The notes beneath the pieces were generated by a model. That model was not told where the DNA came from. It searched no databases and was given only the letters and a program-made list of their open reading frames with translations. A stretch of DNA of 14,723 bases from an uncultured Bacilli bacterium (lineage in GTDB: Bacteria; Bacillota_I; Bacilli_A; RF39; UBA660). The translations under genes were made by a program, and so were the position numbers. Location of the stretch: the NCBI GenBank assembly GCA_910586195.1, contig CAJUHO010000032.1:1-14723 (forward strand), given 5' to 3'. Shown piece by piece: positions 1 to 7,691 of the stretch; within the stretch, counting starts at the first letter, position 1; every line of letters begins with the position of its first letter.

Positions 1-97
1 TACTTAAAACTAGTCATTCTCATTTGCTTTATTAAAGCTTTATATATACAGCGAAGCCACCTCTAAAATAGTAGAAATAGTTCGCCTGTGCATCATC

Positions 98-477
98 TGG
101 TGGAGCTGAGGAGAATTGAACTCCTGTCCGAAAGAACAGCTACATAAACGTCTACAAGTTTAGTTAACTAATTTTTTTCATATACTATTTTAGTAGTTAA
201 CGACACAAATAATATATTATCCTAGAAGTTCTTTCTATCTTTTAGGAGAAAGATAGATATAACCTACTAAAAATGAACCTTCTCTTATTCCGTAGGTAAA
301 AATAGAAGAAAGTGCATGCCTTTTATATTATTAGGCGAAAGAAACAGCTTGATTTCCACCAAACATGTTATCTAATGCATTTTTAAATTTGTTTGCATTT
401 ATTTTTCTTTGTTTTTAACGAGAACACTCGACTTGCAGTCTATGCTCTTTTTCTTTCGTCGAAACCATAACAGCCCC
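98..477 (-). ncRNA. ssrA: tmRNA (transfer-messenger RNA)
   Basis: This 380-nt RNA rescues stalled ribosomes and tags their products for proteolysis. The 5' end GGGGCTG (477-471) pairs with CAGCTCC near the 3' end, followed by discriminator A and an encoded CCA (100-98), forming the tRNA-like acceptor stem with one G-U pair. A T-arm with loop TTCAATT sits just before it, and the conserved 5' segment reads GGTTTCGACG. The tag reading frame runs from GCA at 396 to a double TAA stop at 333-328. It encodes 21 residues that begin ANKFKN and end QAVSFA. The C-terminal FA differs from the usual LAA of Bacillus and E. coli. Length is normal for a one-piece tmRNA. It has its own promoter just upstream and tRNA-Thr precedes it on the same strand. 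Confidence 0.95.
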
Positions 478-488
478 ATGTGTCCTTA

Positions 489-517
489 ATTATAACATAA
501 AACTTTTAATAATACAA
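489..517 (-). promoter_or_regulatory. Promoter of ssrA
   Basis: Reading the minus strand, the -35 box is TTGTAT (517-512), the spacer is 17 nt, and the -10 box TATAAT (494-489) is preceded by TGT, making it an extended -10. Transcription would start about 5 nt before the mature 5' end of tmRNA, leaving a short leader for RNase P to remove. Confidence 0.75.
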
Positions 518-532
518 TTTAAATAAATATAG

Positions 533-565
533 AAAAAGTCCATAATATCAAATATTATGAACTTT
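533..565 (-). terminator. Intrinsic terminator after tRNA-Thr
   Basis: On the minus strand AAAGTTCATAATAT and ATATTATGGACTTT form a 14-bp stem (one T-G pair) with a 3-nt loop, followed by a run of T (537-533). It separates tRNA-Thr from the ssrA promoter, so the two RNAs are independent transcripts. Confidence 0.8.
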
Positions 566-606
566 ATTTATAACTAATCGCTTAAAAATGCGACTTTTAA
601 TCTCAA

Positions 607-682
<76 letters not shown>

Positions 683-703
683 ATTTGCTTTACTAACAAT
701 TAT

Positions 704-732
704 AGTATATCATGGAAAATAAAATTCGTTAA
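704..732 (-). promoter_or_regulatory. Promoter of tRNA-Thr
   Basis: Minus strand: -35 TTAACG (732-727), 17-nt spacer, extended -10 TGATATACT (hexamer 709-704). The predicted start lies about 15 nt upstream of the mature tRNA 5' end. Confidence 0.6.
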
Positions 733-776
733 TACTTTTTTTGTAAAACTTATTTCATTATTGTAATCAATAATAT

Positions 777-809
777 AAAAATATTAGATTTTTATGCTCT
801 AATATTTTT
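777..809 (-). terminator. Intrinsic terminator after the ferritin-like gene
   Basis: AAAAATATTAGA and its exact complement form a 12-bp stem with a 9-nt loop, 8 bases past the stop codon at 817. The T-rich arm ends the transcript on the minus strand. The stem has almost no G-C pairs, but the position fits a terminator. Confidence 0.7.
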
Positions 810-816
810 GATTTAA

Positions 817-1248
817 TTATAAATATTTTTTTAAAGTTTCAACACTTTTTTCTTGCATATTGACATATTTATCAATAATGTTGTGAACCTCTTTATCGAG
901 ATTTTTGTTATTTAAAACTCTCTTTCCTTCAATAATTCCCATATTTACACCTTGTAATAATAATTCAGCAATTTTTGAATTACTTTTGTCTGTAAATGTT
1001 TTCATTTCTATTCCATACCATGTCATTGCTTTATCCATAGTAGTTGTTTTATGAGGTTGATTATCGTTGTATTTTGGATATATTTCTTCTATTTTTTTAG
1101 CAATTTCATGATACTGATCATATTCTTTTCTTAATACTTCACGAAATTTTTCATCTTCTATTTTATCTGATATAAAGTGGAGAGCATCCATACCCATGTA
1201 AGCTCCCTTGTGTATTTCATCTAAAGCATTGATATTTTCTTCTTTCAT
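817..1248 (-). CDS. Small ferritin-like / four-helix protein
   Basis: A 143-residue soluble protein without signal peptide or membrane segment. Almost the whole chain is predicted amphipathic helix in four stretches (about 5-28, 32-56, 70-104, 117-142), broken by a short linker (PKYNDNQPHK). Glu and His residues are spaced as in ferritin-like bundles, for example KEYDQYHE in helix 2. This resembles the ferritin-like DUF2383/PA2169 group, but I cannot assign the family with certainty, and no complete diiron ligand set can be proven by eye. The ATG at 1248 is supported by GGGAGGA 7 nt upstream. It lies 63 bases after the SNF2 gene on the same strand and may partly be read from that transcript. 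A metal-storage or stress role would be inference only. Confidence 0.75.
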   Translation of the reverse strand: MKEENINALDEIHKGAYMGMDALHFISDKIEDEKFREVLRKEYDQYHEIAKKIEEIYPKYNDNQPHKTTTMDKAMTWYGIEMKTFTDKSNSKIAELLLQGVNMGIIEGKRVLNNKNLDKEVHNIIDKYVNMQEKSVETLKKYL

Positions 1249-1296
1249 TTTTGTATCCTCCCATTGTTAATATGTGAGAAATTTTTATTTTTATCC

Positions 1297-1323
1297 AAAA
1301 AGGAGGAAATTTTATTCTTCCTC
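1297..1323 (-). terminator. Possible weak terminator after the SNF2 gene
   Basis: On the minus strand GAGGAA and TTCCTC form a 6-bp stem across the stop codon, with a 9-nt loop, followed by CTTTTT. The stem is short, so readthrough into the ferritin-like gene is likely. Confidence 0.3.
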
Positions 1324-4300
1324 TTCGTTATCTAATGATAATAATTCTTTTATATCTTTGACTGTTAGTTTTGAAATAATGTTTTGATCTCTTTCATCAC
1401 CTTCTATTAATTTATCGCTTAATATTTTTTTCTTATTCTGTAATTGTAGAATTCTTTCTTCAATTGTTCCTTTGCAAATTAATTTAATAACTTCTACTGT
1501 GTTTTTTTGGCCAATTCTATGTGCTCGATCTGTTGCCTGATTTTCAACTTGTGGATTCCACCATAAATCTAGATGAATTACGACATCTGCACTAGTCAAG
1601 TTTAGTCCAGTACCACCAGCTTTTAGAGTAATTAAAAATACATTGGTACTATCTTGATTAAATTTATTAACTAATTCAATCCTTTTTTTGGAGGGAATGC
1701 TACCATCAATAATATAAGTTGATATATTATGATTGGTAAGTTCTTGATTTACAATATTTAGTGCTGATTTATAGCTAGTAAATAGTAGAATTTTGTGATT
1801 GTTTTGGATAATACCTTCAATAAGTGAAATTAGGCTTTCTATTTTAGCGCTGCCACCTTGATAATTTTCATATACAATTTTGGGATCAATACATAGTTGT
1901 CTTAGTTTGGTTAATAATTGTAGAATTTTAAAGTTTCCCTTTTCAAGTCCCTCTGTTTCTAAAATAGCATTCATTTCTTTTTTTGTTTTTTCAAGTTGTG
2001 CCATATATAATTTTTTTTGTTCTTCGTTAAGGTTAATAAAGATATTATTTTCTATTTTATCAGGCAACTCTTTGATTACTTCCTTTTTTCTTCTCCTTAA
2101 AATAAATGGTTTAATTTGATTTGTTAATGTATCTAGAATTTTTAGACTTTCTTCATCTATATTTTTAACGTTATATTTTTTTTGAAAAGAGTTGATGTTT
2201 GCTAAGTATCCAGGCATAATAAAGTCAAAAATACTCCACAGTTCTAGTACGGAATTTTCAATAGGGGTTCCTGTTAATGCAATCCTTGTCGTTGCTGTTA
2301 ATTCTTTTATTGTTTTCGTCATTTGTGTGTTAACATTTTTTATTGTCTGTGCTTCATCGATGGCGATTAATTCAAAGTTTATATTTAAATATTTTTCTTT
2401 GTCTTGTTTTACTAAACCATATGTAGTAATTAAAACATTGATATTTTCTATATTGTCTAGTTCTTTTTTTCGTAAATTTTTGGTTTCTGCAAATACTTTA
2501 TAAGAAATTTCATCTCCAAATTTGTCAAATTCATTTTTCCAGTTATATACTAGGGAAGTTGGTGCTACAATTAATACTTTTGCATCTTTTTTTTCTTTTA
2601 ATATTTGTTTTATGAAATAAATTAGTTGAATTGATTTTCCCAGTCCCATTTCATCAGCTAGAATTCCACCGAATCCACATTTATAAATACTGTATAGCCA
2701 TTTTACTCCAGTTTCTTGATAATCTCTTAGTATTTTTTTCTCTTTATTACTTAAATTAATATCGATATTTTTATAGGAGTTGAATTTGGTAATTAATTCA
2801 TCAAATAAATTATTGGTTTTAATAATATTACATTTTTCCTTTTTTATGCTATCTAAATAAATTGCTCGATATTTTGGGATAGTTCCACATCCATTTTTTA
2901 AGTCTTTTTTACTAAGTTCCATATCATTAATTAAGGTTTGTAATTGTTTTAGATCTTTATTTTGATATAGATCAAGGATATCACCACTTTTTAGACGATA
3001 ATACTGTTGTTTGGTTTTCATGGTTTCTAAAATATTTATAATTTCGTCGTTTTTGATATTACCTAAATCGAAGCTATATTGCATGATATTATCTTGTCCA
3101 ATAGAAAAGTGTGAGCGGATACTGTTTTCTGTTAAAACTTTTGTTTCTTTTATCTTATTTGATGTAAATACTTCATAACTTTCTGCTAGTTTCATTAAAT
3201 TTTTTGTAAGAAATTCTCCTATATTTTCTATATTTTCCATGTAAATTTTATTCTCTTGTATTTCAAATCCATAACTAAGTAAAGTCTCGATAATAGCATT
3301 TTCACTTTCCTCATCTCTTGCAATTTGGGGTGTTGATTCGAAATAGCCGATTTCTTGCTTTTTATATTTTAGTTTGATATTACATAATATGATATTTCTT
3401 TTTAAGTCCAAATAAATTTTAATATTTGGTTTTTCACCTAATATAATTTTGTTTTCTATGCTTTTATCTAGTTCAATATTATCTTTAATAATTTGTAATA
3501 TTCCCTGACTAAAGGTTTCAAGATTTTCCTCCTGAAAAGTAATTTCTTGTAATTTATTCTGTTTCATAGTAAATAAAATCTTACTAATCTTACTTGGAAT
3601 TTGATATAAAGTATTGTTTTTTATGGCAAATTGAAAATCATTTGATAGAAATGTAATACCTTGATGAATAAATGATAATTTGTAATAGTCTTTATCCTTA
3701 GAAAGAATCATTTTTATAGGATTTGATTTCTCATAAGAGTTAATGTCTCCATAATCCACGATTGTAAAACTTTTATTAGGAAATAATTCTAGAAAAGATG
3801 ATAGTTGATCCATAGTAAAAAATAAATGTTTAGAGTTGTTGTAGGCACTTTTTCTACAGTGTTTCATTAGATATTGGATGATTTCATCATCTGTTTCTGT
3901 GAAAAAATATGTGTTAGGGTTATAGATGAAATTTTTTCCAAATTCGGTTGTTTGATTTCCTGTTTCGTATGATATAAAAAACTGATTTAATTTATTATTT
4001 AGATTGTATAATCTGTCATCACCAATTTTTAGTCTTAAGTATATCCCTGTCTCATAATAAGAATTACAAAATTCCATTTCTAGCGCTAATGTTAATTGTT
4101 TTTTGAGTTTAATAGTATTAGTATCGGGTACTTGATAAAATTGCTCTAAAATGCTTTTGGAAACATTTAAATTTTTTTCCATAGGATCAATAATGAATAT
4201 ATCGTCTTGATATTGAATTAAACAGGCAGCGATATGTTTGCACATTCCGCTAGTATTATACTGAGGACAAGAACAACTAGTGTCTACTATTTTTCTTTTT

Positions 4301-4488
4301 TTCTCTCTAATTTCTACATCATAAATACTATAACTTCGTTCAGATTCTACTTTAAAATGATGAATATGAGTTCCAATTTCTTCATACGACTCTTCATATT
4401 CTATATAATGCTTGGGGTAACGCATCCCCTTGGTGAAGGCATCCTTTCCTACTAAATCGTGAATTGTTTTAATTTCTGAATCAAGCAT
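1312..4488 (-). CDS. SWIM zinc-finger SNF2-family helicase
   Basis: A 1058-residue Swi2/Snf2-type DNA-dependent ATPase, of usual length for the bacterial family. Domains in order: an N-terminal SWIM zinc finger, CxCx8CxH (C72, C74, C83, H85); a long middle region (about 100-560) matching the position of the SNF2-associated domain; and the two RecA-like lobes. Helicase motifs are all present: I ADEMGLGKS (611-619), Ia APTSLVYNW (642-650), II DEAQ (711-714), III LTGTP (738-742), IV LLFTSY (901-906), V LKAGGTGLNL (955-964) and VI QATDRAHRIGQ (984-994). It should act on nucleoprotein in the cytoplasm, but the bacterial role is not established. The ATG at 4488 has AAAGGAT 8 nt upstream. A strong promoter lies upstream, divergent from the two-component system. 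No frameshift or missing motif is seen. Confidence 0.95.
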   Translation of the reverse strand: MLDSEIKTIHDLVGKDAFTKGMRYPKHYIEYEESYEEIGTHIHHFKVESERSYSIYDVEIREKKRKIVDTSCSCPQYNTSGMCKHIAACLIQYQDDIFIIDPMEKNLNVSKSILEQFYQVPDTNTIKLKKQLTLALEMEFCNSYYETGIYLRLKIGDDRLYNLNNKLNQFFISYETGNQTTEFGKNFIYNPNTYFFTETDDEIIQYLMKHCRKSAYNNSKHLFFTMDQLSSFLELFPNKSFTIVDYGDINSYEKSNPIKMILSKDKDYYKLSFIHQGITFLSNDFQFAIKNNTLYQIPSKISKILFTMKQNKLQEITFQEENLETFSQGILQIIKDNIELDKSIENKIILGEKPNIKIYLDLKRNIILCNIKLKYKKQEIGYFESTPQIARDEESENAIIETLLSYGFEIQENKIYMENIENIGEFLTKNLMKLAESYEVFTSNKIKETKVLTENSIRSHFSIGQDNIMQYSFDLGNIKNDEIINILETMKTKQQYYRLKSGDILDLYQNKDLKQLQTLINDMELSKKDLKNGCGTIPKYRAIYLDSIKKEKCNIIKTNNLFDELITKFNSYKNIDINLSNKEKKILRDYQETGVKWLYSIYKCGFGGILADEMGLGKSIQLIYFIKQILKEKKDAKVLIVAPTSLVYNWKNEFDKFGDEISYKVFAETKNLRKKELDNIENINVLITTYGLVKQDKEKYLNINFELIAIDEAQTIKNVNTQMTKTIKELTATTRIALTGTPIENSVLELWSIFDFIMPGYLANINSFQKKYNVKNIDEESLKILDTLTNQIKPFILRRRKKEVIKELPDKIENNIFINLNEEQKKLYMAQLEKTKKEMNAILETEGLEKGNFKILQLLTKLRQLCIDPKIVYENYQGGSAKIESLISLIEGIIQNNHKILLFTSYKSALNIVNQELTNHNISTYIIDGSIPSKKRIELVNKFNQDSTNVFLITLKAGGTGLNLTSADVVIHLDLWWNPQVENQATDRAHRIGQKNTVEVIKLICKGTIEERILQLQNKKKILSDKLIEGDERDQNIISKLTVKDIKELLSLDNEEEE

Positions 4489-4523
4489 ATCTTACATCCT
4501 TTACTGTACTATTTACGAGTTTT

Positions 4524-4552
4524 ATTATAACAAGCGTTTGATGTGAAGTCAA
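4524..4552 (-). promoter_or_regulatory. Promoter of the SNF2 helicase gene
   Basis: Minus strand: -35 TTGACT (4552-4547), exactly 17-nt spacer, consensus -10 TATAAT (4529-4524) preceded by TGT. This is the closest match to a sigma-A promoter in the window. The leader is about 30 nt. Confidence 0.85.
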
Positions 4553-4580
4553 TTTGTCGTTGTTATATAAAATAAACTAA

Positions 4581-4610
4581 TTGTAAAACTTGATAGTGGT
4601 ATGTTATATT
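4581..4610 (+). promoter_or_regulatory. Promoter of the two-component operon
   Basis: -35 TTGTAA (4581-4586), 18-nt spacer, extended -10 TGTTATATT (hexamer 4605-4610). It is back to back with the helicase promoter, about 28 bp apart, so a regulator bound between them could affect both. Confidence 0.55.
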
Positions 4611-4645
4611 GGTAATAGGTATTATAGTAGTGAAAAGGGAAGTAT

Positions 4646-5449
4646 ATGAGAAGAGTTTTGATAATTAGTGACGATAGTTGTGCTATTAAGCAAATTGTAA
4701 ATGCTATTCATAAAATTAAAAAATGTGCTTTTTCTATAGTAATTTATGATATTTACGAGTTTAAAAACTATATTTCTTCGTTTGAAGAGGAGAATACGAT
4801 TTATTTTATAGATACCCACAGCATTGGAGAGGAACTTATTGAGATATTAAAATTAGTAAATAAAAAGGATTCTATGGGGAAAATTATTATTTTAAATAAT
4901 CATTTTCGTTTAAGAAGTTTATTACAATCACAGTCTTTTATTTATGAATGTATTCAAAAAAATATGGAGTTTGCACATAAAGTTTTTGAGACTTTAAAAC
5001 AAATAGTGAGAGAGGATAAGGATATCAAAGTAGATATTTTGCATTTGGGTACTCCTATTACTTTAAATGAGAAAACTATTGATGATATTTATCATTGGCC
5101 TAATGGTGTTGTTTCTATTAATTATAAATGTGGAAATAATCAGGTTTTAATTTCTGATGCATGCGTTCCAGATAATCTATTACAATCTAGTTTTTATGTG
5201 GATAGGAACTGTTTGCATAAGAATCAGAGAAAAACTTATACAGAAGCCTATAAACAATTTTTAGTTGATTTATATCTGGTTTTTCATATAGATGATAAAA
5301 TCTTGGCTAAGCATTTTTGTATAGATGCTAGCTATATAAAAAAATGGGCGAATATGGTAAAATATCATCGTAGGTTTCGACTTGTTACTTATATTATAGG
5401 AAAGATTATTATAAGTTCCTATTTTAAAATAAATCAGAGGGGAAAATAA
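4646..5449 (+). CDS. Response regulator: AgrA-like receiver with C-terminal transposase-type HTH
   Basis: 267 residues. The N-terminal part (1-120) reads as a receiver domain: acidic pair D9-D10, phosphoacceptor D56 in YFIDTH, and K105 in YECIQKN, where AgrA-type regulators have the conserved lysine. The middle (about 127-193) weakly resembles a shortened LytTR DNA-binding domain, ending FYVDRNCLHKN where LytTR proteins have a pattern like f-R-hRs-x-vN. The last part (196-243), from KTYTEAYKQF through ILAKHFCIDASYIKKWA, looks like the helix-turn-helix of IS3-type transposase OrfA proteins, with a basic tail after it. A receiver joined to this HTH is not a usual architecture. The ATG at 4646 has an AGGGA-type site upstream. 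The kinase gene starts 2 nt after the stop. Receiver call is good; LytTR and HTH calls are inference from pattern. Confidence 0.8.
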   Translation: MRRVLIISDDSCAIKQIVNAIHKIKKCAFSIVIYDIYEFKNYISSFEEENTIYFIDTHSIGEELIEILKLVNKKDSMGKIIILNNHFRLRSLLQSQSFIYECIQKNMEFAHKVFETLKQIVREDKDIKVDILHLGTPITLNEKTIDDIYHWPNGVVSINYKCGNNQVLISDACVPDNLLQSSFYVDRNCLHKNQRKTYTEAYKQFLVDLYLVFHIDDKILAKHFCIDASYIKKWANMVKYHRRFRLVTYIIGKIIISSYFKINQRGK

Positions 5450-5451
5450 GA

Positions 5452-6693
5452 ATGGAAATACTATACAATATAATATCACTTTTGATAATTTATTTAATTT
5501 GTTATTTTAATATTTCGTTTCTTTTAGGAAAATCAAAAAAGGTATTTGCTTTTTTGGGGAGTCTTCTTTTTTTATTTTCTGTTGTTATTCCATATCCTTT
5601 TTGTTATATATATCAACAGTTGATTATGGTGATAGTATTTTACTTGATTCATAAAGATTTCAAAAAGACGACTGTAGCAGTTTTATTTAATTATTTTATA
5701 TTGATTTTAGTTGATACACTTTCTATACCAATAGTGATGGTAATTCATATAGATTATAGTACTTCTATTTTTAAAATGTTACTTTCTTTTATCGTTGGTG
5801 TTTTCTCAAGATTTTTGATTCAGCAGAAGCCAATGATAGATCTTTGGCGTATTTTTCAAAAAAGGCAGGATGAATGTTTTAATATTTTAGTATTAATTAT
5901 CGTTGTTTTGAGCTATATTAATATAAGTTCTTACTACCATAGTGAAAATATTTTTATTTTGATATTCTTTTTATTTATTTTTATATATATGTTAATCAGC
6001 CAGTTTATAAAGAGCTATCGTATGAAAACAGAACTCGATGATACAATGAAGTATGTGGAAATGAGTGCAAAATACTTAGATGAATTACGAATCAGGCAAC
6101 ATGAATATAAAAACATGTTGTTATGTATTCGGGAAATGGTTCCTAAAAATAAGCGAGTAAGAGAATTTATTAATAGTTTATTTGTTAGTGAAGAAAATAA
6201 TGATGATTATGATATTTTAAAAGATGTTCTAAAAGTGCCAGTAACTCCTATTAGGGGATTACTCTATTATAAATTAGTATGTTGCAAGAATAATGAAGTG
6301 CATGCCATTTTGGATGTTGCTTCCAATATCTCTATGAAAAAGTTGAGTAGTGTACGGATGGATACTTTAAAAGACATTACAATGGTTCTTGGAATCGTTA
6401 TAGATAATGCTATGGAGTCATGTATAAAAACAGAACAGAAAAGTTTAAGTATTTATATATATGAGGAAAAGGAAAGCATAGTATTTCAGGTAAGCAATAC
6501 TTTCAAGGGAGTGGTCAATATCGATTTGCTTTATAAAATCGGTTATAGTACCAAAGGGAAAAATCGTGGTTATGGCCTTTCCTATGCTAAAAGAATTGTT
6601 CAGGATAATTCTCAGTTGGAGATAAAAAGTGCTATAAATGAAGATGTTTTTATCCAATATTTAAAGGTTAGACTGTCAGATGAAAAAAAATAA
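5452..6693 (+). CDS. AgrC-like membrane sensor histidine kinase (HPK10 type)
   Basis: 413 residues. The first 185 residues contain six to seven hydrophobic helices (about 2-24, 33-50, 54-67, 75-98, 107-124, 143-160, 166-186), forming a polytopic sensor without a large extracellular loop. The catalytic part follows: the phosphoacceptor H217 in RQHEYKNML, the N box GIVIDNAMESC (314-324), and the G box GYSTKGKNRGYGL (364-376). These are typical of the HPK10/GHKL_5 kinases such as AgrC that often sense peptides. The start codon follows the regulator stop by 2 nt with AGAGGGG inside the upstream gene, so the two are translationally coupled. No agrB- or agrD-like gene lies nearby, so the ligand is unknown. 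The last codons overlap a bidirectional terminator. Confidence 0.9.
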   Translation: MEILYNIISLLIIYLICYFNISFLLGKSKKVFAFLGSLLFLFSVVIPYPFCYIYQQLIMVIVFYLIHKDFKKTTVAVLFNYFILILVDTLSIPIVMVIHIDYSTSIFKMLLSFIVGVFSRFLIQQKPMIDLWRIFQKRQDECFNILVLIIVVLSYINISSYYHSENIFILIFFLFIFIYMLISQFIKSYRMKTELDDTMKYVEMSAKYLDELRIRQHEYKNMLLCIREMVPKNKRVREFINSLFVSEENNDDYDILKDVLKVPVTPIRGLLYYKLVCCKNNEVHAILDVASNISMKKLSSVRMDTLKDITMVLGIVIDNAMESCIKTEQKSLSIYIYEEKESIVFQVSNTFKGVVNIDLLYKIGYSTKGKNRGYGLSYAKRIVQDNSQLEIKSAINEDVFIQYLKVRLSDEKK

Positions 6694-6721
6694 TGAACCT
6701 ATTTATGATTCATTATTTTTT
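6685..6721. terminator. Bidirectional terminator between convergent genes
   Basis: AAAAAATAATGAA (6685-6697) and its exact complement (6709-6721) make a 13-bp stem with an 11-nt loop. Each arm ends in T on its own transcript, so it can stop both the kinase operon and the minus-strand activase operon. It overlaps the stop codons of both genes. Confidence 0.85.
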
Positions 6722-7691
6722 AATGTACTTTTTCTCTTTTTCTTACTTTTATTGCGCCATTATCACATTTATTTCCCCATGAGTCGATTAATTCTTTATC
6801 TTTATAGATACAAATAATTTCACAATTATTAGCACAACGCTTACATTCTATTCCTTTAGTCTCGAAAGTAATGTCTTCAATATCAAAATTAAACTCAATT
6901 TCTTCATCGCTATCTTTCGCAAGTATTGCTACTCCTAATGCCCCCATTAGGTGAGAATTTTCATCAACGATAATTTTTTCTCCTGTTGCATTTTCAAAAG
7001 CTTTAATAACACCGATGTTTTTAGAAACACCACCTTGAAAAACAATAGGTGCATAGATTTTTTTTCCTTTGCCTACATTGTTTAAGTAATTGGTTACAAC
7101 AGCTTTGCAAAGTCCTGCAACAATATCTTCTTTTTTATGACCAATTTGTGCTTTATGAACTAAATCACTTTCAGCAAAGACAGTACATCTTGCAGCGATA
7201 TTGGTTGGATTTTTACTTTTTAAAGCTAGAGGACCAAATTCTTCTACTTCAAGTCCTAGACGTTTTGATTGGCTAGAGAGAAAGGAGCCTGTTCCAGCGG
7301 CACATAATGTATTCATAGCGTAATCTATGACAATACCATCATCAATTAAAATAATTTTAGAGTCTTGCCCACCAATTTCGAAGATTGTTCTAACATCAGG
7401 GTATAATGATAATGTTCCGATAGCGTGTGCAGTAATTTCATTTTTGATAGTATTAGCACCTAAAATGGTACCGATTAGTTTTCGAGCGGATCCTGTGGTA
7501 CCAACACCTACTACTTTATATGCTTCTAAATTTATCTGTTCTTTTAAAATATGAATTAATTTTTTGACGGCATCAATAGGATTTCCTTCAGTCCAAAGAT
7601 ACATACTGGCTAGAATACTATTGTCTTCATCAATGATAATTCCTTTTGTAGAAATAGAGCCAATATCTATTCCTAAGTATGCTTTTTTCAT
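6720..7691 (-). CDS. CoA-dehydratase-type activase (BcrA/BadF/HgdC family ATPase)
   Basis: 323 residues. Members use ATP to inject an electron, through a [4Fe-4S] cluster at the dimer interface, into a partner such as 2-hydroxyacyl-CoA dehydratase. The actin-like ATPase motifs are clear: phosphate-1 GIDIGSISTKG (7-17), phosphate-2 EIGGQDSK (105-112) and GGVSKN (220-225). The cluster cysteines of the family are present: C130 in CAAGTGSF and C169 in ARCTVFAESD. A C-terminal extension (about 262-323) adds a cysteine group, C283-x2-C286-x3-C290-x3-C294 and C309, which HgdC-type activators of about 260 residues lack but which resembles the matching part of the large clostridial activase proteins. 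ATG at 7691 has AAAGGAG 8 nt upstream, and overlaps the upstream TGA by 4 nt. The true substrate is unknown. Confidence 0.9.
   Translation of the reverse strand: MKKAYLGIDIGSISTKGIIIDEDNSILASMYLWTEGNPIDAVKKLIHILKEQINLEAYKVVGVGTTGSARKLIGTILGANTIKNEITAHAIGTLSLYPDVRTIFEIGGQDSKIILIDDGIVIDYAMNTLCAAGTGSFLSSQSKRLGLEVEEFGPLALKSKNPTNIAARCTVFAESDLVHKAQIGHKKEDIVAGLCKAVVTNYLNNVGKGKKIYAPIVFQGGVSKNIGVIKAFENATGEKIIVDENSHLMGALGVAILAKDSDEEIEFNFDIEDITFETKGIECKRCANNCEIICIYKDKELIDSWGNKCDNGAIKVRKREKVH

Noticed and set aside
1880..2503. Plus-strand open frames inside the SNF2 gene
   Set aside because: They lie opposite a gene with all helicase motifs intact, have Phe/Ser-rich antisense composition and no ribosome site.
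4622..4819. Minus-strand open frame over the start of the response regulator
   Set aside because: It is antisense to the receiver domain and to its promoter region, and shows no independent coding signal.
5020..5230. Full LytTR DNA-binding domain in the response regulator
   Set aside because: Only the closing part resembles LytTR and the segment is about 70 residues against about 100 in the family, so I report it only as a weak resemblance.
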